From positions 124,001-188,000 of the forward strand of contig NZ_BBZJ01000024.1 of NCBI RefSeq assembly GCF_001417775.1: a stretch of DNA of 64,000 nt, in the 5' to 3' direction. The stretch is from Streptomyces sp. TP-A0356. GTDB lineage: Bacteria; Actinomycetota; Actinomycetes; Streptomycetales; Streptomycetaceae. Positions within the stretch are counted from its first letter, which is position 1, and the number at the start of each line of letters is the position of its first letter. The notes beneath the pieces were generated by a model, which saw only the letters and a list, made by a program, of their open reading frames with translations, was not told where the DNA came from and did not search any database. The position numbers and the translations under genes are program-made. This document shows positions 47,264 to 56,300 of the stretch, piece after piece.

Positions 47264-49465
47264 TCAGCCGATCTTCGCGTTCTTGTTCACGGTCACTTGG
47301 TCGATGTCGGACGTCCGCACGGTCACCGCGATCTGCCAGTCGCCCGCCATGGGGATCTGCACGCCGGCGGCCGACCAGTGTCCGGTGGCGATGCGGTCGG
47401 GCACCACGGGCAGTGGGCCGATGCCCTTCGCCGCGAGCGTGAAGGCGACCTTCACCTCGGGGACGTCGAAGGCCTGGCCGTTGGAACGCACCACGTAGAC
47501 ATGCATTTCGTTGCCACCCACACGGGCCGGGTCGAGGGTGATCTGCACGGTGCCCTTGCCGTCCTGGCCACCGGTCTCGAAGGGGATCTTCAGCGACAGA
47601 GGGCCGGACCGCTGGGAGGCGGAGGCGGTGGCGGCCTGGGCGGCCTCCTCCGTTCGCCCCGGCTCGGTGGTCGTCAATGCGGTGGTGACGGCGAGCAGTA
47701 CGACCGCGACGGCCGCCTCGGCGAGCACGGAGCGGCGCAGCCCCGCACGGACGGGGTCGGCGTCCCGCACCCGCTTGGCCCGCGCCGCGGCCATGGCAGC
47801 CTGCTGCCGGGCCAACTGGGCGGCCCGCTCGGAGCGCCCGGAGCCACCCGGCGTGCGACCCCCGGGGCCACCGCCCTTACGGGACGACGGCGGGCCTTCG
47901 GCCTTGCCGGGAGCCCCGGAGCCCTTGCCCGTACCGGATGCCGTCCCGGCCGCCTTCTCCGAGCCGCCCGCCTTCGCGGACACACCGCCCTTGGCCGACG
48001 CCTTGGCCGCCACCGCCGCCCGCTTCTTCGCCGCCGGATGCTTCTTCCCCGCCGAAGACTCCTTCTTCGCCGGACCCTTCGTCGCGACCGCGGTCGTGGG
48101 GGCGTCCGCCAGCCGCGCCGTCCAGCGCCGTGAGGTCCAGGCGATGCCGACGAGGACGGCCACCAGGCCGACCTTCACGAGCAGCAGCTGTCCGTACGTC
48201 GTCCCGGTCAGCGCCGACCAGGAGCCGACCTGGCGCCACGACTGGTAGATCCCCGTCGCGGCCAGCGTCACGACGCTGCCGAACGCGAGGCGGGAGAAGC
48301 GCCGTACGGCCGCCGTCCCGATCGACGGCGCCCGGTACAGCGCGACGAGCAGGGCCACGACCCCGCCCAGCCAGAGGGCGACCGCCAGCAGGTGCAGCAC
48401 GTCGACCGGCATCGCGAGGCCCGGCTGAAGGCCGGTCGAGGCGTGCTCGGCCATCGCCCAGGTCGCCGCGAGGCCCGCCGCGACGACGGTCCCACCGATG
48501 CCGAGCCCGAAGGTGAGGTCCAGCTTCTCGGCGGCCCGTTGGTCGTCCTCCTCCACGCCCGGGGCGTCGCCGCCGGGTGCGCCCCTGCCACCGTCGCCGC
48601 CCGCCGCCTCCTCGCCGTCTGCGTCCCGCTTCACATACGCCCCGAAGAGCACCGCGATGAACAGTGCGGCCGCCGCGAGCAGCAGCAGCCGGGAGACCAG
48701 TGCCGCCCCCGCCTTGGTCTGCAGCACCTGCCCGACCAGGGAGAGGTCGACGATGTCGGCGACCTTCCCCGAGCCGGTGTACGAGCCGCGCAGAAGGAGC
48801 AGCGCGAGCGTCGCAGAGGTGAGCGCGATCCAGCCGGAGACCACGAGCCGCTGCATCGCCCGCACCCCGGCGCCCCGCTGCCAGCAGGCCAGCACGAACG
48901 CCGCGCCGCCGATCAGGACGATGAACCCGGCGTACGAGACGTATCGCGCGAACCCGTAGAGCCCCCCGACCACCCCGCCGCCCGCGGCCCGCCCGGAGAC
49001 CGAGACCGTGGTCGCGGACGGTGCGCCGATGGAGAAGGTGAAGGCGCCGGAGACGGGATGGCTGTCCGCGGACACCACTTGATAGGTGACGGTGTAGGTG
49101 CCGTCCGGGAGCCCCGCGCGCACCTTCACCCCGTACGTCGTCCCGTTCAGGTGGGACACCGCGCCGGTGTCGACGCGCTGGGCCCTGGGGTCGAGGACCT
49201 GCAGCGAGCCGTCGGAGAGGGCGACCTGCTCGGAGAAGGTGAGCGAGACCTCGGTGGGCGCCTTGTCGACCACCGCTCCCTGGGCGGGGTCGCTGCCGGT
49301 CAGCGCGGCGTGCGCGGAGGCGGGGGAGGCCCCGCCGAACAGCACGCCCGCCACGGCGAGCAGCAGCGCCAGCAGCCCGCGCACCGCCCGGGTGCGGGGC
49401 GTGCCCCGGGGCGCCGTACGGACGTTCTGCGGGACGTGCCCGGCGGGAGCGATGGTCTGCGTCAT
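47264..49465 (-). CDS. CopC-CopD copper-handling fusion with C-terminal YtkA-like domain
   Basis: A 733-aa export protein. A signal peptide (about 26-52) ends at ASA, leaving an N-terminal histidine (HAALTGSDPA), the copper ligand of CopC. The CopC domain (about 53-145) has SADSHPVSGAF. The CopD membrane domain follows (about 165-450) with eight or so helices. Next comes a Lys/Ala/Gly-rich linker of about 115 residues, one more helix, and a YtkA/FixH-like domain (about 630-733). Part of the minus-strand copper cluster, 8 bp from dtpA. Confidence 0.9.
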   Translation of the reverse strand: MTQTIAPAGHVPQNVRTAPRGTPRTRAVRGLLALLLAVAGVLFGGASPASAHAALTGSDPAQGAVVDKAPTEVSLTFSEQVALSDGSLQVLDPRAQRVDTGAVSHLNGTTYGVKVRAGLPDGTYTVTYQVVSADSHPVSGAFTFSIGAPSATTVSVSGRAAGGGVVGGLYGFARYVSYAGFIVLIGGAAFVLACWQRGAGVRAMQRLVVSGWIALTSATLALLLLRGSYTGSGKVADIVDLSLVGQVLQTKAGAALVSRLLLLAAAALFIAVLFGAYVKRDADGEEAAGGDGGRGAPGGDAPGVEEDDQRAAEKLDLTFGLGIGGTVVAAGLAATWAMAEHASTGLQPGLAMPVDVLHLLAVALWLGGVVALLVALYRAPSIGTAAVRRFSRLAFGSVVTLAATGIYQSWRQVGSWSALTGTTYGQLLLVKVGLVAVLVGIAWTSRRWTARLADAPTTAVATKGPAKKESSAGKKHPAAKKRAAVAAKASAKGGVSAKAGGSEKAAGTASGTGKGSGAPGKAEGPPSSRKGGGPGGRTPGGSGRSERAAQLARQQAAMAAARAKRVRDADPVRAGLRRSVLAEAAVAVVLLAVTTALTTTEPGRTEEAAQAATASASQRSGPLSLKIPFETGGQDGKGTVQITLDPARVGGNEMHVYVVRSNGQAFDVPEVKVAFTLAAKGIGPLPVVPDRIATGHWSAAGVQIPMAGDWQIAVTVRTSDIDQVTVNKNAKIG

Positions 49466-49478
49466 GGTGATCCCTGCC

Positions 49479-49940
49479 TCAGTGACCGGTCTTCGGGTCG
49501 TACGTCGCCGGCTTCACCGGCATCTCGACCGTGACCGTTCCGGACTTGGCAAAGTGCAGCTGCACGGGCACCTTCTCGCCCTGTTCCGGCCGGTGCGTGA
49601 GCTTTTCGAACATGAGGTGGTTGCCGCCGCTCGCGAAGTCGAGGGTGCCGTCCGCGGGCACGGCGAACGACTTCTCCTCCTCCATCGCACCGCCCTTGGT
49701 GGCGTGCAGCGTGACATCGCCGGCGAGGCTGCTGGTGACGGAGGTGAGGGTGTCGGCGCCGCCGGAGTTCGTGACGGTGAAGAAGCCGGCCGCCATGTCG
49801 CCGTTGACGGGAGCGGGCATGTAGGCACCGGAGATCTTCAGGGCGGGTCTGGCCGAGGACGAGCCGCCCGAGCCGCCGCAGCCCGCGAGCATCAGCCCCG
49901 TGCCCATCACCAGGGCGGTCACACCGAGGCGGCGTTTCAC
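49479..49940 (-). CDS. ecuC: PCuAC periplasmic copper chaperone lipoprotein
   Basis: A 153-aa lipoprotein with lipobox MLAGC near residue 20. The copper-binding set of the DUF461 family is present: His and Met in LHATKGGAMEE, and the HxM of GNHLMF. In S. lividans this protein (ECuC) passes Cu(I) to Sco. GTG 49940 overlaps the Sco stop by 4 bp (GTGA). Confidence 0.92.
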   Translation of the reverse strand: MKRRLGVTALVMGTGLMLAGCGGSGGSSSARPALKISGAYMPAPVNGDMAAGFFTVTNSGGADTLTSVTSSLAGDVTLHATKGGAMEEEKSFAVPADGTLDFASGGNHLMFEKLTHRPEQGEKVPVQLHFAKSGTVTVEMPVKPATYDPKTGH

Positions 49941-50635
49941 GGGTTCTCCCCCTTGATGATCTTGGGGATGTCCTTGGTGTAGTCGTCGACGGTGGCGTCC
50001 TGGCCGTACACCAGATACCCCCCGTCGGTCTTCGGCGAGAACGCGATGACCTGGGTGCCGTGGGTGGAGACGACCTTGCCGTCCTTGTCCTTCTTCGGCG
50101 CCTCGATACTGATGCCGACGGTGCGGGCACCGGCCTGGATGGTGGAGAAGTCGCCGGTCAGGCCCACGACGTCGGGGTCGATGCCCTTGAGCCACGTGCC
50201 GAGCGCCGAGGGGGTGTCGCGCTGCGGGTCGGTGGTCACGAACACGATCCGCAGCGAGTCCTTCTGCGCCTGGCTCAGCTGCTTGTTCTTCTGCAGCTCC
50301 TTCTTGGCGACGGCGAGGTTGTTCATCGTCAGCGGGCAGACGTCGGGGCAGTGGGTGTAGCCGAAGTAGATCAGCGTCGGCTTGCCCTTGGTCTCCGCGC
50401 GGAGGTCGTACTTCTTGCCGTGGGTGTCGGTGAGCACCAGGTCCGGCTTCTCGAACGGCTGGTCGAGCACGGTCGCGGCCTTGCCCGATCCGGACTCGGC
50501 GGAGACCTCGGCGACCGGCTTGTCGCCGCCGGTGCCGGATCCGCAGGCGGAGAGGGTGAACGCGGCGGCGGCGAGCAGGGCGGCCGCGGCGAGCCTCTTC
50601 TTCTGCGGATGGAGAGGCGTCTTCTTCTTGTGCAT
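49937..50635 (-). CDS. sco: Sco1/SenC family copper chaperone
   Basis: A thioredoxin-fold lipoprotein of 232 aa. The lipobox FTLSAC is at about residue 31. The Cu-binding CxxxC is CPDVC (about 97) and the distal histidine lies in STHGTQV (about 190). It delivers copper for cytochrome oxidase or GlxA maturation. It ends with an overlap to the PCuAC gene. Confidence 0.95.
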   Translation of the reverse strand: MHKKKTPLHPQKKRLAAAALLAAAAFTLSACGSGTGGDKPVAEVSAESGSGKAATVLDQPFEKPDLVLTDTHGKKYDLRAETKGKPTLIYFGYTHCPDVCPLTMNNLAVAKKELQKNKQLSQAQKDSLRIVFVTTDPQRDTPSALGTWLKGIDPDVVGLTGDFSTIQAGARTVGISIEAPKKDKDGKVVSTHGTQVIAFSPKTDGGYLVYGQDATVDDYTKDIPKIIKGENP

Positions 50636-50738
50636 GGAGAGATGTCCCAGTTGTCAGGGCTCCGGCGGCGCCGGGGGCGTAGGGAGTGTCACGGCGGTGA
50701 CGTACGACCCCGGCGCGCGCCCGGAGGCGAGTCGTGCC

Positions 50739-51482
50739 TCAGGCGTCGGTGGTGCGCCGGCGGCCGGCCAGAACGCCGTAGGCCACGCCCGCGGCGCCGA
50801 CGACGATGCCCACGACGCCGAGCACACGGGCGGTGGTGTCACTGCCGCCGGAGGAGGAGGCCGCGGTGTCCTTGGCGGCCGACGGAGCCGAGGCGGCCGA
50901 GGAGCCGTGGTGGCCGGAGTCGGAGGAGGCGGCGGTCAGTTCGAGCACCGGGGCCGGGTTCTCGGGCTCCGCCTGACCCGCCGTCTGCGGTTCGATCCAG
51001 CGCACGACCTCCTTGTTGGAATACGTCTGCAGGGCCTTGAAGACGAGCTGGTCGGCTTCCTTGGGCAGCTGTCCGATCGAGAGCGGGAACTTCTGGAAGT
51101 AGCCCGGTTCGATGCCCTTGCCGGTGGCGGTCCAGGTGACCTTGGTGACAGCCTCGTCGATCTTCTGTCCGTCCAGCGTGAGCGGCTTGGCGAGCTTGGA
51201 CTTGGTGACCTGTACGGCCCAGCCGTCGATCGGCTGCGGCATCACCGAGGCGAGCGGGTGGTCGGCCGGGAAGGCGACCTCCAGCTTGGTGGTCGAGGCG
51301 TTGTCGCGCTCGTTGGGGACCTTGAAGTCGACCGTCGCGTAGCCGCCCTTGGCGGCCGCGCCCTCCGGCTGCACGGTGACGTGCGCGAACGCGGGCGCGG
51401 ACAGGACGAGCACGGCCGACGCTGCGGCGGCGCCGACGACGGCGATACGGGAAGCCTTCAGAGAACCCTTGATGGCCTTCAT
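50739..51482 (-). CDS. YcnI (DUF1775) copper-binding membrane-anchored protein
   Basis: A 247-aa protein with an N-terminal signal (VGAAAASAVLVLSAPAFA) leaving a mature histidine (HVTVQPEG) as in YcnI copper proteins. After the 140-residue YcnI domain comes a Ser/Ala-rich stretch (SSDSGHHGSSAASAPSAAK) and a C-terminal membrane anchor (RVLGVVGIVVGAAGVAYGVLAG). Upstream of sco on the same strand, with about 100 bp between. Confidence 0.93.
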   Translation of the reverse strand: MKAIKGSLKASRIAVVGAAAASAVLVLSAPAFAHVTVQPEGAAAKGGYATVDFKVPNERDNASTTKLEVAFPADHPLASVMPQPIDGWAVQVTKSKLAKPLTLDGQKIDEAVTKVTWTATGKGIEPGYFQKFPLSIGQLPKEADQLVFKALQTYSNKEVVRWIEPQTAGQAEPENPAPVLELTAASSDSGHHGSSAASAPSAAKDTAASSSGGSDTTARVLGVVGIVVGAAGVAYGVLAGRRRTTDA

Positions 51483-51637
51483 GACAGAGAGCACTCCACT
51501 CCGAGTGAGAGTCCGTTGGCGAAGAGAGGTGCGCGTGCGCGGGGGCGGGCCACCTCGGTGGCAGCTCATGGGCACGCGCGCGTGCCGCACGACCGCGGCC
51601 CCTCCGCAAGCAAGGGCGAGTGGAGTGGCGCGTCGCG

Positions 51638-52459
51638 TCAGGCAGCGAGCAGGACAGGAGTGGAGGACGGCGGGCCGCGCCGGATCACCGTGTGCTGCAG
51701 TGCCGCCGTCCGTGGCTTCGGCGGTACGAGGAACGCGGTGCGCCTGACGCCAAGCCCCGCTTCGGGGGCACCGGGGAGCCCGGCCAGCAGGGCGCGCACA
51801 AGGGCGAACGACGATCGCAGGGACCGCACGAGCGCCCCCTCCGCGACCCCGTGCGCCGACAGCCGTATGAGCCGCAGCAACGCCATGTCCCCGCGGCGCA
51901 GCACCCACCCCGCGGCGACGGCCGCGAGGACGTGACCGAGCAGCATGGGCACGGACGGCAGCACCGACCACCACGAACCGGCCGCGGTCGACAGAGCATC
52001 CGCCGGGTGGTGCATGGCGGCCATGTCCGTACCCGTGGCCAGCCGCGCGTCGGCGAGGATCTTCTGGGCCTGCGCCGGGGAGATCGCCGAGGCGGTGGCG
52101 CCGCACAGGATGTGGGCGGCCCGGGCCACGAGCGTGGCGTCGGCCCCGGACATCGTCGTCGGCGTCATGGCCGCGGCGCCGGAGTGCTGCCCGAGCCCGT
52201 ACAGCGTGTGCAGCAGGACCTGGCCCACCGCGAGGAGCGCGGCGATGCCCGGCAGCGAGCGCTCCCGCCCGGCGAGCACCGCGGCGACGGCGAACACGCC
52301 GAGGAAACCGGCGCCGAGCGTCCACAGCGGCACGGTGGCGCAGGAGGCGAGTCCGTGCCCGGCCGCGGCCAGCACGACGCAGACCGCGGCGAACACCGCG
52401 GCCCGCAGAACCCGGAGATCGCATCCGGTGCGCGCCGTGCGCTGGTGGGGGGCACTCAT
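51638..52459 (-). CDS. Integral membrane protein linked to the copper cluster
   Basis: A 273-aa protein with about six helices (VFAAVCVVLAAAGHGLA, GAGFLGVFAVAAVLAG, IAALLAVGQVLLHTLYGLG, VPMLLGHVLAAVAAGWVLR). An extracellular loop contains Met and His residues (HSGAAAMTPTTM, TGTDMAAMHH), fitting a copper-related role by analogy. No named domain is recognised. It is first in the minus-strand copper cluster. ATG 52459 chosen; the upstream frame lacks similarity. Confidence 0.75.
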   Translation of the reverse strand: MSAPHQRTARTGCDLRVLRAAVFAAVCVVLAAAGHGLASCATVPLWTLGAGFLGVFAVAAVLAGRERSLPGIAALLAVGQVLLHTLYGLGQHSGAAAMTPTTMSGADATLVARAAHILCGATASAISPAQAQKILADARLATGTDMAAMHHPADALSTAAGSWWSVLPSVPMLLGHVLAAVAAGWVLRRGDMALLRLIRLSAHGVAEGALVRSLRSSFALVRALLAGLPGAPEAGLGVRRTAFLVPPKPRTAALQHTVIRRGPPSSTPVLLAA

Positions 52460-52700
52460 GGCGGCCTCATCATCCCACTGGCCCCGCCGACCCCGTACGG
52501 CAGGTCCGCTAGGTGGCGTTCGTACGGTAATCAGAGGGTGATCCGGAAGATCACCTTCGGGTGAGGGCCGCCTGCGCATACACCGAACCCGGCTCCCGCA
52601 CATCCGCCGTACGGGCGGCATCTCGTTGATCGGGCGATTGCGAGCGGCCACTCGCGGCAATACGTAACGGTATGTCGAGCCGCGGCCAGGAGGCTGGAGC

Positions 52701-53156
52701 ATGAGCATCTGGTGGTCACTCCATCTGCGGCGCGAAGCTGCGAGCGTGCCGCTCGCCCGACGGCTCCTGCTGGGCACGATGGAGACCGCGGGCGTCGACC
52801 CGGACATCTCCTACGACCTTTCCGTCGCCCTGAGCGAGGCCTGCGCCAACGCGGTCGAGCACGGGGGCGGCACCGCACAGGGCGGTCTCTCCGAGGCGTA
52901 CCGGGTCACGGCCTACCTGGACGGCGAGAAGTGCCGCATCGAAGTCGCCGACTCGGGCCCGGGTTTCCCCTCCGGCAGAGCCCGTCCCGCGATCCGGCCG
53001 GCCTGCACCGACGCCGAGCACGGCCGGGGCCTGTGTCTCATCCAGGAACTCGCCGACCACGTCCACATCGGCAACAAGCCGGGGCGGGGCGGGGCGGTGG
53101 TGAGCTTCGACAAGGTCCTGAAGTGGAAGGCCGACGCGCCTTTGATGCCCGTGTAG
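52701..53156 (+). CDS. ATP-binding regulator (HATPase, RsbW-like)
   Basis: A 151-aa GHKL ATPase of the anti-sigma-factor kinase type. N-box EACANAVEHGG (about 47), G1 box DSGPGFP (about 91), G2 box HGRGLCLIQELAD (about 110). Such proteins bind sigma factors or anti-anti-sigma partners; the partner is not in the neighbourhood. ATG follows AGGAGG. Confidence 0.9.
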   Translation: MSIWWSLHLRREAASVPLARRLLLGTMETAGVDPDISYDLSVALSEACANAVEHGGGTAQGGLSEAYRVTAYLDGEKCRIEVADSGPGFPSGRARPAIRPACTDAEHGRGLCLIQELADHVHIGNKPGRGGAVVSFDKVLKWKADAPLMPV

Positions 53157-53249
53157 CGTCACCCTGCCCGAGGGCATCGACGGGTGCCCCTCCCAGCGTC
53201 CCGTGGCGGGTTCGGGCGCTGCGGGCCAGGCGCCCGGGTTCCGCGCCGT

Positions 53250-54683
53250 TCAGCCGCGCGAAGACTCCCCCAGTACCCGCCCCAGTACTTCCAGCGCCTC
53301 CGGATACGCCCGTTCCCGGGGCGTCCCGTAGCCCACCACCAGCCCCTGCGGCCGGTCCTGGCCCGCCGTGTGCCAGTGGTCGCCGAGCCGTCCCACCGCG
53401 AGCCCTTCCGCCTCGGCCCGCGCCACCACCGCCTCCTCGTCGGGGACGTCGACCAGCGCGTGCAGCCCGGCAGCGATCCCGCGGGCGTTCCAGCGCGCTC
53501 CCAGCCGGTCCAGGAGCTGGTCGCGGCGGCGCCGGTAGCGCAGTCGGCACGCGCGGATGTGCCGGTCGTACGCATGGCTGTCGACCAGCTCCGCGAGGGC
53601 CAACTGCCCGATGGACTCGGTGTGGTGGTCGCTGTGCAGCTTGGCGTCGGCCACCGCGTCCACCAGGTGCGGCGGCAGCACCATCCAGCCCAGCCGCAGC
53701 GCCGGGCCGAGTGTCTTGGAGGCGGTGCCGAGGTACGCGACATGGCCCGGCGCCATTCCCTGGAGCGCCCCGACGGGCTGCCGGTCGTAGCGGAACTCCC
53801 CGTCGTAGTCGTCCTCGACGACCAGCCCGCCCCGCGCGCGTGCCCAGTCCGTCAGCGCCCGCCGCCGTCGCGGGTGCAGCGTGACCCCGGTCGGGTACTG
53901 ATGGGCCGGCGTGACCACCACGGCCGACGCGTCCGCCCAGTCCCCGGCGTGGTCGGCGCACGCGCCCCGTTCGTCGACGGGCAGCGGCACGACGCTCCCG
54001 CCGTTGTGCCGCACCACGTCACGGTGGAACGGCAGCCCCGGATCCTCCATCGCGACCGCCCCGCCGTCCAGCACGCGTGTGAGGAGGGCGAGGCCCTGTA
54101 CATACCCCGACGTGATCACGATCCGCTCGGGCGGCGCGATCACACCCCGCGCCCGCCCGAGATATCCCGACAGCGCCGTGCGCAGTTCGATGCGGCCGCG
54201 CGGATCTCCGTAGTCGTACGCGCGTGAGGGCGCCGTCGCTATCGCGCGGCGCAGCGCCCGCAGCCAGGCCGCCGCCGGGAACGCGCCGACGTCCGGGCTG
54301 CCGGGCCGCAGGTCGAGACGCGGAGCACGCGCGCGTGGAGTGTCGTCGGCCGCCGCCACGGCCTGTGAGGGCACCTGTGCGACGCGGGTTCCCGAGCCCT
54401 GGCGTGCCGTGAGGTACCCCTCGGCCACCAACTGGTCGTACACCGCCTTCGTCGTGCCGCGGGAGACGCCGAGATCGGCCGCGAGCCGCCGTGTCGCCGG
54501 CAGGCGCGTACCGGGCGAGAGCCGCCCGTCCCGTACGGCGTCCCGCAACGCCCGCTCCAGGCCGGCCCGTCGCCCGTCGGTGGCGTCCGGTTCGAGATGC
54601 AGGTCGACACCGACACAGGACCAGAACTCGTCCGCGGAACCGGGACCTCTGACCAACGAAACCCCCCGTATCTCATGTCTCAT
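53250..54683 (-). CDS. MocR/PdxR-type GntR regulator with aminotransferase domain
   Basis: A 477-aa fusion. The GntR winged helix (about 35-105: LSPGTRLPATRRLAADLGVSR) is joined to a class I aminotransferase-like domain (about 120-475). The PLP lysine sits in LGTASKTLGPALRLG (about 320). Members often control pyridoxal phosphate synthesis or GABA use. No such gene is next to it. Confidence 0.92.
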   Translation of the reverse strand: MRHEIRGVSLVRGPGSADEFWSCVGVDLHLEPDATDGRRAGLERALRDAVRDGRLSPGTRLPATRRLAADLGVSRGTTKAVYDQLVAEGYLTARQGSGTRVAQVPSQAVAAADDTPRARAPRLDLRPGSPDVGAFPAAAWLRALRRAIATAPSRAYDYGDPRGRIELRTALSGYLGRARGVIAPPERIVITSGYVQGLALLTRVLDGGAVAMEDPGLPFHRDVVRHNGGSVVPLPVDERGACADHAGDWADASAVVVTPAHQYPTGVTLHPRRRRALTDWARARGGLVVEDDYDGEFRYDRQPVGALQGMAPGHVAYLGTASKTLGPALRLGWMVLPPHLVDAVADAKLHSDHHTESIGQLALAELVDSHAYDRHIRACRLRYRRRRDQLLDRLGARWNARGIAAGLHALVDVPDEEAVVARAEAEGLAVGRLGDHWHTAGQDRPQGLVVGYGTPRERAYPEALEVLGRVLGESSRG

Positions 54684-54687
54684 GCGA

Positions 54688-54720
54688 ATGGCCGGGCACC
54701 TCCCATCGGTACCCGGCCAT
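54688..54720 (-). terminator. Hairpin between the aminopeptidase and MocR genes
   Basis: ATGGCCGGG pairs with CCCGGCCAT, and the stem continues as ACC/GGT. It lies 12 bp past the aminopeptidase stop on the minus strand. Confidence 0.7.
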
Positions 54721-54731
54721 TCGCTCCCGTA

Positions 54732-56195
54732 TCAGCCCTTCAGGGACGCCATCCACGCCTCGACCTCGTCGGAGCGCCGCGGCAGGCCCGCCGAGAGGTT
54801 CCGGTTGCCGTCCTCCGTGACCAGGATGTCGTCCTCGATCCGGACGCCGATGCCGCGGTACTCCTCCGGGACGGTCAGGTCGTCCGCCTGGAAGTACAGG
54901 CCCGGCTCGACCGTGAGCACCATGCCCGGCTGCAGCGTGCCGTCGACGTACGTCTCCGTCCGCGCGGCCGCGCAGTCGTGCACGTCCATGCCGAGCATGT
55001 GGCCCGTGCCGTGCAGGGTCCAGCGGCGCTGCAGACCGAGCTCCAGAACGCGCTCGACCGGGCCCTCGACCAGGTCCCACTCGACCAGCTTCTCGGCCAG
55101 CACGCGCTGGGCGGCGTCATGGAAGTCGCGGTGCTTGGCGCCCGGCTTCACCGCCGCGATACCGGCCTCCTGGGCCTCGTAGACGGCGTCGTAGACCTTC
55201 TTCTGGATCTCGCTGTACGTGCCGTTGATCGGCAGCGTGCGGGTGACGTCCGCGGTGTAGTACGTGTGGGTCTCCACGCCGGCGTCCAGCAGAAGCAGGT
55301 CGCCGGAGCGGACCGGGCCGTCGTTGCGCACCCAGTGCAGCGTGCAGGCGTGCGGGCCGGCCGCGCAGATGGAGCCGTAGCCCACGTCGTTGCCCTCCAC
55401 GCGCGCGCGGAGGAAGAACGTGCCCTCGATGTAGCGCTCGGAGGTGGCCTCGGCCTTGTCGAGGACCTTCACCACGTCCTCGAAGCCGCGCACGGTCGAG
55501 TCGACGGCCTTCTGCAGCTCGCCGATCTCGAACGCGTCCTTGACCAGTCGCATCTCGGAGAGGAAGACGCGCAGCTCGTCGTCGCGTTCGGCCGTCACCT
55601 TGTCGTGCAGCGCGGCCTCGATGCCGGCGTCGTATCCGCGGACCACGCGGACCGGGCCGGTGGCCTCCTTCAGCCGCGTGGGCAGCTCGCGCACGTCCGA
55701 GGCCGGGATGCCGTACAGCTGCTCCGCCTCGGCGAGGGAGTGACGGCGGCCGACCCACAGCTCGCCCTGGCCGGAGAGCCAGAACTCGCCGTTCTCACGG
55801 TTGGAGCGGGGCAGCAGGTAGATCGTCGCCTCGTGGCCGTCGGCGGTGGGTTCGAGGACGAGGACGCCGTCCTCGGTCTGGTTGCCGGTGAGGTACGCGT
55901 ATTCCACGGAGGCACGGAAGGGGTAGTCCGTGTCGTTCGAACGAGTCTTCAGGTTGCCCGAGGGGATCACCAGGCGCTCGCCCGGGAAGCGCGCGGAGAG
56001 GGCGGCGCGGCGGGCGGCGGTTTCGGAGGCCTGGGCGACCGGCTTCAGATCGTGCAGCTCGGTATCGGCCCAGCCGGACTTCATGTTCTCGGCCAGCTCG
56101 TCCGACACGCCCGGGTACAGGCTGTTCTTGCGCTGCTTGATCGGCTCTTCGGTCTCGTCCGGGGTCTCCGGAGTGAGCTCGTCCGCCACGGTCAT
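54732..56195 (-). CDS. Xaa-Pro aminopeptidase (aminopeptidase P family)
   Basis: Metalloprotease removing an N-terminal residue before proline. 487 aa. The pita-bread fold shows all metal ligands: aspartates in LLDAGVETHTYYTADVTR, histidine in HGTGHMLGMDVHD, glutamates in TVEPGLY and GVRIEDDILV. A cytosolic N-terminal domain of about 200 residues precedes. ATG 56195 follows AAGGAGGA. The frame continues upstream but without family similarity. Confidence 0.95.
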   Translation of the reverse strand: MTVADELTPETPDETEEPIKQRKNSLYPGVSDELAENMKSGWADTELHDLKPVAQASETAARRAALSARFPGERLVIPSGNLKTRSNDTDYPFRASVEYAYLTGNQTEDGVLVLEPTADGHEATIYLLPRSNRENGEFWLSGQGELWVGRRHSLAEAEQLYGIPASDVRELPTRLKEATGPVRVVRGYDAGIEAALHDKVTAERDDELRVFLSEMRLVKDAFEIGELQKAVDSTVRGFEDVVKVLDKAEATSERYIEGTFFLRARVEGNDVGYGSICAAGPHACTLHWVRNDGPVRSGDLLLLDAGVETHTYYTADVTRTLPINGTYSEIQKKVYDAVYEAQEAGIAAVKPGAKHRDFHDAAQRVLAEKLVEWDLVEGPVERVLELGLQRRWTLHGTGHMLGMDVHDCAAARTETYVDGTLQPGMVLTVEPGLYFQADDLTVPEEYRGIGVRIEDDILVTEDGNRNLSAGLPRRSDEVEAWMASLKG

Positions 56196-56300
56196 CCTCC
56201 TTGGATACGGCACTGGGGCCTCCTCCATCGTACGGTCGTACAGAAGGGCGCCCAGGGCCGGAAGACCTGTCACCGGGGCCTCACATGCCGTGCCCGGGAT

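Noticed and set aside
49934..49947. GTTTCACGGGTTCT as another parS
   Set aside because: Only the left half fits the palindrome; the right half does not.
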